Below, in pieces: positions 1-6,222 of a DNA stretch of 43,213 bases. Source of the stretch: Kocuria sp. (lineage in GTDB: Bacteria > Actinomycetota > Actinomycetes > Actinomycetales > Micrococcaceae); the NCBI RefSeq assembly GCF_030536815.1, contig NZ_JAUNPE010000007.1:1-43213 (forward strand), given 5' to 3'. How positions within the stretch are numbered: the stretch's first letter is position 1; each line of letters opens with the position of its first letter. The notes beneath the pieces are model-generated. The model worked only from the letters and a program-made list of their open reading frames with translations. It searched no databases and was not told where the DNA came from. A program made the position numbers and the translations under genes.

Positions 1-35
1 TGGGCGAACGGACGTCGGCGTTGCTGATCAGTCAT
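1..35 (-). CDS. N-terminus of an unidentified gene, cut by the window edge
   Basis: An ATG at 35-33 on the minus strand opens a frame reading MTDQQRRRPFA before the window ends. It lies 45 nt downstream of the glycoside hydrolase gene, in the same direction. It could be a fourth member of the pelG-pelF-hydrolase cluster. The upstream sequence has only a weak GGA about 9 nt before the ATG, so the start is uncertain. Eleven residues do not allow a family assignment. Confidence 0.35.
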   Translation of the reverse strand, partial: MTDQQRRRPFA

Positions 36-62
36 GGGTTGATTCCATCACATGCCGTTCGG

Positions 63-82
63 GAGGACCGTCCCTGGTCCTC
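63..82 (-). terminator. Weak hairpin at the end of the glycoside hydrolase gene
   Basis: A 7-bp perfect inverted repeat (GAGGACC / GGTCCTC) with a 6-nt loop overlaps the hydrolase stop codon. No T-run follows. It may be a weak terminator, an mRNA-stabilising hairpin or chance. Confidence 0.25.
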
Positions 83-1199
83 ACCCCCGCCGCAACACCA
101 CACCGCGGCGGGGATGAAGAACCAGACGGGGCCCGACCGGATCACCCTGCACATCGACCATGCCGCGGGGTACCCGCACGCGGCGGCGTCGTCGGCGGTC
201 GGAATTGAAGTTCACCGCGGCCCAGCCGTGCGTGAATTCGCGCCACCAGGTGTGGCCGCGCCGCACTGGTTCATCCAGCGGCTCGCCCAGGTCCCAGTCG
301 AGCTGGGCGACGTGCTGAGTGCGGCTGTAGTCGTCGTGGCCGGTGGCGGAATAGGCGCCGCGACCTGCGCCGAAGATCCAGAACGCGGCCAGACCGTACT
401 CGAAATTGGGGTGCTCGTCGTTGCCGTCGGTGGGAACGCGCAGGATGCTCAGGCCGGGCCCGTCGGCTTGGGGGAGCTGCGACTCGGTGGTCTCCGGGTC
501 GAAGAGATCAACGGGGCTGAATCCCAGCCACACCTCCTCGAAGCCGCCGCCGTAGGCGGCGTGACGTGCCCAGCGCCCGGGTTCGCGCCGCGATTCGGCG
601 ATGTTCGGCACCAGGATTTTGCCGACGTCGTTCAGTGCCCGCCCAGCCGTGTGTACCAGTTCTCCTACGCCGTCACGGAAATCGGTCATGGATCGGGCAT
701 CACGGATGGGCAGGTCCAGGCCGTAGTAGTCGTCGAACACGTCGTTGTCGGCCATGACGCCGTCGAAGGGCGAATCGGTCAGCTCGGCGACGACGTTGCG
801 AACCCAGCGGTTCCGGTACTCGGGGGACCACACGGTCATTTGCCAGTGCCCCTCGTAGCGGGCCCATTGGATCCGTTCACCGTTAAGCCGCTGGGCGAAC
901 CAATCATCCGGGGCCTCGGAGTAGGAAACCCCCGAGCTGTACAGCGGGCCGGGCTCGTAGCTGCGGGTTGAGGACAGGCACTTGTAACAGAGCACGGTCA
1001 TGTCCGGGCGGCGGCGCTTCAGTTCCGCGGCCGCCTCCAGCTCCCACGGCTGCAGAATGGCCGCGCGGTAGTGTTCGGCCGCGAAGTCGATCTGTTCCGC
1101 GCTGATGGGCCAGCCGTAGCGGATCCATGCGCCTACCCCGCCCGTTCCGGGGACGGCGGCAGCGGTGTTGATGTCGGCTACCCCGGTCACTTCACTCAC
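81..1199 (-). CDS. Putative glycoside hydrolase (GHL15-like TIM barrel) of the Pel-like cluster
   Basis: This 372-residue protein resembles the hypothetical glycosyl hydrolase group GHL15. It has the pattern of a TIM-barrel hydrolase: a strand carrying an Asp (DGVMADNDVFDDYYG) and an end that reads like a small beta domain (VRVPRG...LVLHPRRGVVLRRG). The frame stays open upstream to 1700, but the start is almost certainly the GTG at 1199-1197, which overlaps the pelF stop in a GTGA. That points to translational coupling with pelF. No signal peptide is visible, so it is probably cytoplasmic or exported by an unusual route. By position it may take the place of the PelA-type hydrolase that trims the polymer; this role is inferred. 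A run of six arginines precedes the last 30 residues. The catalytic acid/base pair was not confirmed. Confidence 0.72.
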   Translation of the reverse strand: MSEVTGVADINTAAAVPGTGGVGAWIRYGWPISAEQIDFAAEHYRAAILQPWELEAAAELKRRRPDMTVLCYKCLSSTRSYEPGPLYSSGVSYSEAPDDWFAQRLNGERIQWARYEGHWQMTVWSPEYRNRWVRNVVAELTDSPFDGVMADNDVFDDYYGLDLPIRDARSMTDFRDGVGELVHTAGRALNDVGKILVPNIAESRREPGRWARHAAYGGGFEEVWLGFSPVDLFDPETTESQLPQADGPGLSILRVPTDGNDEHPNFEYGLAAFWIFGAGRGAYSATGHDDYSRTQHVAQLDWDLGEPLDEPVRRGHTWWREFTHGWAAVNFNSDRRRRRRVRVPRGMVDVQGDPVGPRLVLHPRRGVVLRRG

Positions 1200-2905
1200 G
1201 AAGCGCGCCCGGAAACATGGGCGCTGGCCATGAGCGACTGCCCGGCTGCGTATTCGAAGTTGCGCTCCTCGCCCATGTTCCCGAGCATCCGGTAGAGCTT
1301 GTTGTAGGAGGACATGACCTCGTGGAGCTGGAAGAAATCCTCCACGCGCCCGCGGGCGTTGCCGCAGTAGGAACGGTAACGGTCCACATCGCCGATCACG
1401 GCCTGGATCCGCTGGGCCATGGTCTCCACATCGCCGGGGGACAGCAGCTCGCCGCACGCACCCCACGTCCGACCGTCGTTGGTGTCCAGGTCGTCCGCCA
1501 CCAGTTGGCTCATGCCGCCCACGTCCGATCCCACGGTGGGAATGCCCGCGGCCATAGCCTCCAGAACCACGATGGGCTGACCTTCGTTGTAGCTGGGCAG
1601 CACCAGCAGATCGAACTGGTCGAGCATATCCCGTACGTTCACAGTGCCGTGAATGGTCACCATGTCGTGCAAACCCAAGCTGTCGATCTTGGCCAGGCAT
1701 GCCTCGTAGTATTCGGGCACGTGCTCAGTGGGGCCCAGGACATCCAGGTGCAGGTTGGGGAACCCGGCCTTGCGCAGCAGATCCATGCTCGACAGCAGGT
1801 CCATGAGCCCCTTGATGGGCACCACGCGGGCGATGTACACGAGCTTCCATGTGTGCTCGCCAGGGTTCGCCGCAATCCGTTCCACCGCATCCTGGCGCTT
1901 GTGGTACTTCTCCTCGAATTCCTCGATGACCATGCCGTTGGGCAGGACCACGGACTTGTTGATGTCCGCGCCCAGCTCGGCGGCCTCGGTGATCGCGGTG
2001 GGGTAGAGGTAGGTGACCACCTCAGCGCTGGGATAGCAGAAGTGACCCATCTCGATCCACCAGGCCATCCAGGCGCGGTGCTCCGGGGGGACATCGAAGG
2101 TGCGGTAATCGTTGGAGGTGACCGACAACGCCATGTTGCGGTCCAGCAGCGTGTTGACGGTGTCCCGCACGTACAGGTTGTGCTCGGTCAACAGGAAGGA
2201 CGTCCCGTGGTCGCGTGCGGCGGCCGCACCCAGCAGGGCGGCGTAGCCGGTGGTGTGCGCGTGGTAAACGCGGGCGCGGGGCATGGTTTCCCCGAGAACC
2301 GCGTGAGCCAGCGAGAAGAAACCGCGCAGGGTCCAGAACGATTCGGACAACGACATACCGAGCTGCGGCATCCGCTCGGTCAACGCGTGCATGAACTCTT
2401 GCGAACCGAGGACCGCCCACAGCGGGTATTCACGCGTGCGCTCATTGAAGCCCTCGTCGATCAGCTCCCACAGTGGCTCGGTGTCCCGGTGCTCGGAGAG
2501 CGCGGACAGAGCGTCGAAGAGGCGATTCGACAGCCGCGTGCGCTCAGCGGAGTTCATGTTCAGGTCCTTGGGGCGCACAGCCATGAAATCGTGGCGGTGC
2601 TCCTGCATGCTGAGGAAGATCACGCGCACCCACTTCACGTTCTCCGGCATGCCGTACAGGTCTTCCATGGGCTGGCTGGCATCCCAGGCGATGTGGATGA
2701 TGCCGTAGCTCAGGTCGGGGTTGCCCGTCACGATGTCGTGAACGACAGCCGAGACGCCGCCCTTCAGGTACGGATATGTGGATTCCATGACGATGGCCAC
2801 GTCCACATCCTCGTAGTGCTTTTGTGCCTGTTCCTGCGCGGGCACAAGATCGCAGGCAGGGTTGGCGGCGCGGTGTTTACCGTGGGAACGAACAAAGGGG
2901 TACAT
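1196..2905 (-). CDS. pelF: PelF-type GT4 glycosyltransferase
   Basis: This 569-residue protein matches the PelF family: a GT-B glycosyltransferase of the GT4 class that uses UDP-sugar in the cytoplasm to polymerise the Pel polysaccharide. Near the N-terminus it has the family's MESTYPYLKGGVSAVVHDIV segment. The C-terminal half carries the Rossmann donor domain (KLVYIARVVPIKGLMDLL) and the GT4 E-x7-E motif as EGQPIVVLE near residues 440-449, followed by MAAGIPTVGSDVGG. Translation starts at an ATG with a good AGGAG seven bases upstream. The gene follows pelG by 111 bp and overlaps the hydrolase gene by 4 bp, so the three are probably one operon. The family call is strong. The sugar polymerised is not known, because only PelF and PelG of the Pel machinery are visible here. 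Confidence 0.9.
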   Translation of the reverse strand: MYPFVRSHGKHRAANPACDLVPAQEQAQKHYEDVDVAIVMESTYPYLKGGVSAVVHDIVTGNPDLSYGIIHIAWDASQPMEDLYGMPENVKWVRVIFLSMQEHRHDFMAVRPKDLNMNSAERTRLSNRLFDALSALSEHRDTEPLWELIDEGFNERTREYPLWAVLGSQEFMHALTERMPQLGMSLSESFWTLRGFFSLAHAVLGETMPRARVYHAHTTGYAALLGAAAARDHGTSFLLTEHNLYVRDTVNTLLDRNMALSVTSNDYRTFDVPPEHRAWMAWWIEMGHFCYPSAEVVTYLYPTAITEAAELGADINKSVVLPNGMVIEEFEEKYHKRQDAVERIAANPGEHTWKLVYIARVVPIKGLMDLLSSMDLLRKAGFPNLHLDVLGPTEHVPEYYEACLAKIDSLGLHDMVTIHGTVNVRDMLDQFDLLVLPSYNEGQPIVVLEAMAAGIPTVGSDVGGMSQLVADDLDTNDGRTWGACGELLSPGDVETMAQRIQAVIGDVDRYRSYCGNARGRVEDFFQLHEVMSSYNKLYRMLGNMGEERNFEYAAGQSLMASAHVSGRAS

Positions 2906-3016
2906 GAAGAGGCTCCTCTAGAGCGCGTCGGTGGGCCCGGTCGAACCCCGGGCGGGGCGGCGTCTCCGTGCTGCCTGAAGTGAGCGGGCACGCATCGGAC
3001 GCGGTGGTGGGTGTGG

Positions 3017-4486
3017 CTACCAGGAAGTGGCGTGACGCCAGAACAGCGTGTACTCGGGCTTGGCCCAGTGCCGCTTGTAGAGGGCCCATGCCCCGACGAC
3101 CAGGGCGAAGTCGACCAGCAGGAGCAGCGCGTACGCTCCTGTGGTGCCTAGCACGGTGAAGGCGAGTCCGGCGGCCACCAGGTGCACTGCGCCGAGTACC
3201 TGCGCGGTGATCTTCTCGCCGATGTAGTCCAGCTCATAGCTGAGGAGCGTGAGCATCATGAAGGTCCACGAGGCCACGGAGACGGTCACGGCCAACAGGG
3301 CGTTCTCGGGCTGCAAACCGCCCAACAACAACGACGCCGCCAGCGTCAGTACCATGCCCACCGCACCGGTCCGCAGCACCGAGCGATCCACGATGTAGCT
3401 GAGCACGGTGGAGCGGGACGCCATTTCGGGAAGGGGCTCGTGCTCGATGGCCTTATGAAGGCGGGTCACTGCCTGATCGACGTGCGGAGCGAGATTCACG
3501 AAGTAGAAGTTGTAGGCGAGCACAGCGGGGAGCATGGCCATGAAGACCACGACCACCTGGAACGTTCCGTCCGTGACGAGGAACAGCACGAACTTGTCCG
3601 CCCACAGGACGGAACCGAGCAGCAGGCCCCGTACGACGTCCACCGCGAAGTTACGGCGCCCGAGGCGTTCGAACGTCTTGACGTGGGTCAGGCTGCGGCC
3701 CATGGCGGCGATCTGAGTGGTCGCGGCCAGGAGCGGGGGCAAGATCCACAGAGTGGGGGCCACCGCGAGCGAAAGCGCATAGGCGGCCCAGGCAACGGCC
3801 CACAACCCGCGACGCTCACCGACGTTGGCCAGCACCAGGGACTGGACGAACAGCACGTGCGCGGCGCACAACGCCAGGTAGGCGCCCATCGCCTGGAGGG
3901 ACCACCCGGTGGCCAGCCACAGCGGGAGTGCGAACACGGCCACCAGAGGAACGGTTTGCGTGAACATGGCCGGCCAGACCTCGCAGAAGCGGCGGGTGAT
4001 TTTCTGCATATCCCGCTCCGCCATGAGGCCGCCGATCGCACGGTATGCCGGCATGCACGCAGCCTGGGCCAACCAGGGCACCGTGATCGAGGATGCCAGC
4101 ACCACGTAGGTGAGTTGCACACCGCCCACCGTGGCCGCGGCCATGTGAGGACTCACGAGCGGGAAGACGATGTTCAGAAAAATCACCGGCGACAGGTAAA
4201 GCATCAAGTTGATGCCGCCACGGTTACTCACGGATGAGTTGCTCTCGCCAACCGGAAGGCTCGGCGTGCTGTCCCGTGCCAGCAAGGCGACGGTGAGAAG
4301 CACCAGGACGCCTCCCCCCACGGTCAATACCGTCAGGCCGGGTCGAGTCAGGCCATCCACGATGCCCGGAATGAGGGCTGTCAGCAGTAGCGCGGTCAGG
4401 ATGATTGCGGTTCGGCGCCGACTGTAGGCGTCATGAACCAAGGACTTTATGGACCCCAAGATGTTCCCCCAATGAAATCGGAACAC
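3017..4486 (-). CDS. pelG: PelG-type polysaccharide transporter (multi-spanning membrane protein)
   Basis: This protein of up to 489 residues is almost wholly hydrophobic helices, about twelve membrane segments, as expected for PelG, the flippase-like partner of PelF (P. aeruginosa PelG is about 456 residues). It is first in the operon, followed directly by pelF, which is the usual pairing. The start is uncertain. A GTG at 4486-4484 gives 489 residues. A TTG at 4459-4457 has a GGGGG six bases upstream and gives MGSIKSLVHDAYSRRRTAI, which looks more natural before the first membrane segment. An early loop contains SLPVGESNSSVSNRGG. A candidate promoter and a dyad lie 45-110 bp upstream. Confidence 0.85.
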   Translation of the reverse strand: MFRFHWGNILGSIKSLVHDAYSRRRTAIILTALLLTALIPGIVDGLTRPGLTVLTVGGGVLVLLTVALLARDSTPSLPVGESNSSVSNRGGINLMLYLSPVIFLNIVFPLVSPHMAAATVGGVQLTYVVLASSITVPWLAQAACMPAYRAIGGLMAERDMQKITRRFCEVWPAMFTQTVPLVAVFALPLWLATGWSLQAMGAYLALCAAHVLFVQSLVLANVGERRGLWAVAWAAYALSLAVAPTLWILPPLLAATTQIAAMGRSLTHVKTFERLGRRNFAVDVVRGLLLGSVLWADKFVLFLVTDGTFQVVVVFMAMLPAVLAYNFYFVNLAPHVDQAVTRLHKAIEHEPLPEMASRSTVLSYIVDRSVLRTGAVGMVLTLAASLLLGGLQPENALLAVTVSVASWTFMMLTLLSYELDYIGEKITAQVLGAVHLVAAGLAFTVLGTTGAYALLLLVDFALVVGAWALYKRHWAKPEYTLFWRHATSW

Positions 4487-4529
4487 GTTCTCGGCCCCCG
4501 CCGGATGAACGCCCGATGAAATAATGCTT

Positions 4530-4551
4530 CACAGCTCTCTAGATGGCTGTG
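4530..4551. promoter_or_regulatory. 22-bp dyad, candidate operator upstream of pelG
   Basis: Arms CACAGC (4530-4535) and GCTGTG (4546-4551) are perfect inverted repeats, and the centre TCTAGA (4538-4543) is itself palindromic. Only the two pairs in between mismatch. It begins 12 nt after the candidate -10 of the pelG promoter, roughly +6 to +27, where a repressor would block transcription. The regulator is unknown and none is encoded next to it. Confidence 0.45.
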
Positions 4552-4563
4552 TTCCCAGAATTC

Positions 4564-4593
4564 ACAGTACGCGTGTGCGAATGCAAAATTCAA
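4564..4593 (-). promoter_or_regulatory. Candidate pelG-pelF promoter
   Basis: On the minus strand TTGAAT (4593-4588) lies 18 bp before TACTGT (4569-4564), a fair match to a housekeeping sigma promoter. The region is clearly richer in A/T than its surroundings. A second perfect 13-bp palindrome, gacttattaagtc, lies just upstream at 4623-4635 and could be an activator site. The inferred leader is about 70-100 nt long and includes the dyad at 4530-4551. Confidence 0.45.
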
Positions 4594-4660
4594 TCCGAAC
4601 GCGAAATTAATTGTGGGCTAAGGACTTATTAAGTCATCTGGGTCGCGAACCGGGGCAATG

Positions 4661-4699
4661 AAAAATCCCCTTGCCGTCACGATCAGTGATGGCAAGGGG
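4661..4699 (-). terminator. Rho-independent terminator of tRNA-Pro
   Basis: A perfect 9-bp stem (CCCCTTGCC / GGCAAGGGG) with a 15-nt loop is followed on the minus strand by A and five T residues. It starts only 5 nt after the CCA end of the tRNA. This is the clearest intrinsic terminator in the window. Confidence 0.92.
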
Positions 4700-4704
4700 A
4701 GATT

Positions 4705-4781
4705 TGGTCGGGATGACAGGATTTGAACCTGCGACCTCGTCGTCCCGAACGACGCGCGCTACCAAGCTGCGCCACATCCCG
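4705..4781 (-). tRNA. tRNA-Pro (anticodon CGG)
   Basis: The minus strand folds as a complete tRNA. The acceptor arm is CGGGATG paired with CATCCCG, the D arm holds AGCTTGGTAGC, the anticodon loop is TTCGGGA (anticodon CGG), and the T arm contains GGTTCAAATCC. The discriminator A (4708) is followed by an encoded CCA (4707-4705). It reads CCG proline codons, which are common in this genome. A candidate promoter lies upstream and a strong terminator downstream, so it is a single-gene unit. Confidence 0.97.
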
Positions 4782-4814
4782 ATGTTGGCAGGCGTACCCG
4801 CAAACAACTGCTTC

Positions 4815-4844
4815 AGCATAGCGGGCCACAAGTGGGATTGTGAA
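4815..4844 (-). promoter_or_regulatory. Candidate promoter of tRNA-Pro
   Basis: On the minus strand TTCACA (4844-4839) is 18 bp from TATGCT (4820-4815). This would start transcription about 25-30 nt before the mature tRNA 5' end. The match is fair and the position is right. Confidence 0.45.
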
Positions 4845-4922
4845 ATCCAAGGATCGGTGCGCTGGATCATCGTGGGCGACTCACTGACCACGGTGTCGAG
4901 CAGCACGGGTAAGGTCCCCTAT

Positions 4923-6191
4923 ATGACTGCGCGGCCCGCCACCGGTGACACGAACTCCCCGTCCCGGGACAGCGCCATCACTTCTCGCACCTGGATCCGC
5001 GTGGGGCTCGCGATGTTCGCGGTGGGGTTCGGCACCAACCTGTTCGCGCCCATGCTCAAGGTTTACCGCGATCAGGACGGCATCTCCGAAGCTTCCGTGA
5101 CCGCGATGTTCGGTATTTACGCCGCGGGGCTGGTGCCCGCGCTGCTGATTTTCGGTCCCATCTCCGACCACTACGGGCGCCGCGCAGTCGTTCGGCCGGC
5201 GCTGATCCTTGTCGCTGTGGCCTCGGGCATCCTCGCGGCAGGTAGTGAGGCCCCCGAATGGGTACTGTACGTGGGCCGGTGGATCATGGGCTTCGGGGTG
5301 GGCATGGCCATGTCCTCGGGGTCTGCGTGGATCAAACAACTGTCCGTCGACCGGCCGTCTGCGGGCCCGCGGCGTGCCACGATCGTGCTGTCCGCGGGCT
5401 TCGGCGGAGGGCCCTTGATCGCCGCGCAATTCGCCCAGTTCGTGCCCGCCCCGCAGGTCACGCCGTATTTGCTGCACATTGCACTGGTCCTCGTGACCGT
5501 CCCGCTGGTGTGGGGTGTCCCCGAAACCCAGTTCCCCGCGGCGGGGCGCGTCACACGGCCCCCGTTGGTTCCGCGGATCGCGCTCACGGGCCGGTTCTTC
5601 TGGGCGGTCGCCGCGTGGGCCCCGTGGGTCTTCGGCACGGCCACGGTCGCGTTCACGAGCATCCCGGGTTTCGTGACGGACAACGTCGCGTATCCGATCG
5701 CTTACCTCGGTCTCATCTCCGGTGTGGGCATGTTTTCGGGTGTCTTCATCCAGCCGGTCGCCGCGCAACTCGCCTCGCGCGGCTGGTTGCCGTTGTCGGT
5801 CGTCGGCCTGGGTGCCGCGAGCGTGGGTTTGCTGGTCGGCGGCATCGCCGTCGAGCTGGGCAGCGCACTTCTGGTGGTTCCCGCCGCCATCATCCTGGGG
5901 TGCAGCTACGGCATCATGATGGTTTCCGGTCTGCGGGAGGTGGAGATCATCGCCGAACCACATGAACTGGGGGCGCTCATCGGCGTCTTCTACACCCTGA
6001 CCTACACCGGTTTTGCGGTGCCGTTCGTCCTTGCGGTTCTGGGCCCGTTCGTGGGGGAGGTCTTCGGGATCGGCCCGGTCAGGGGTTTCATTGCATGCTT
6101 GGCCTTCGGTGTGGTCGTATGCCTTGTCTCGACCGTCCCCGTGGCGCGGGCAGCCTCCCGAGCCGTGGCGCACCCGCGCCATGAAATCTGA
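4923..6191 (+). CDS. Major facilitator superfamily transporter (multidrug/sugar efflux type)
   Basis: A 422-residue membrane protein with about twelve hydrophobic helices. The MFS signature between helices 2 and 3 is present as GPISDHYGRRAVVRP. The substrate cannot be told; the sequence looks like drug:proton antiporters. The chosen start is the ATG at 4923 (MTARPATGDTNS), preceded by TAAGG. The frame is open further upstream to 4671, but that part reads antisense through the tRNA-Pro gene and is spurious. The gene stands alone and converges on the dehydrogenase gene at 6223. Confidence 0.82.
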   Translation: MTARPATGDTNSPSRDSAITSRTWIRVGLAMFAVGFGTNLFAPMLKVYRDQDGISEASVTAMFGIYAAGLVPALLIFGPISDHYGRRAVVRPALILVAVASGILAAGSEAPEWVLYVGRWIMGFGVGMAMSSGSAWIKQLSVDRPSAGPRRATIVLSAGFGGGPLIAAQFAQFVPAPQVTPYLLHIALVLVTVPLVWGVPETQFPAAGRVTRPPLVPRIALTGRFFWAVAAWAPWVFGTATVAFTSIPGFVTDNVAYPIAYLGLISGVGMFSGVFIQPVAAQLASRGWLPLSVVGLGAASVGLLVGGIAVELGSALLVVPAAIILGCSYGIMMVSGLREVEIIAEPHELGALIGVFYTLTYTGFAVPFVLAVLGPFVGEVFGIGPVRGFIACLAFGVVVCLVSTVPVARAASRAVAHPRHEI

Positions 6192-6222
6192 CGACGCCGC
6201 TCTGCACCGTCCCGGCCTCCCG

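Noticed and set aside
1217..2983. 588-codon open frame on the plus strand opposite pelF
   Set aside because: A GC-rich shadow of pelF. It is rich in His, Gly and Val with no recognisable domain, while pelF has clear motifs and a ribosome site.
4671..4922. Upstream extension of the MFS frame, reading MTGFEPATSSSRTTRATKL
   Set aside because: It is the well-known false protein produced by reading antisense through a tRNA-Pro gene. The tRNA structure and its terminator account for the DNA.
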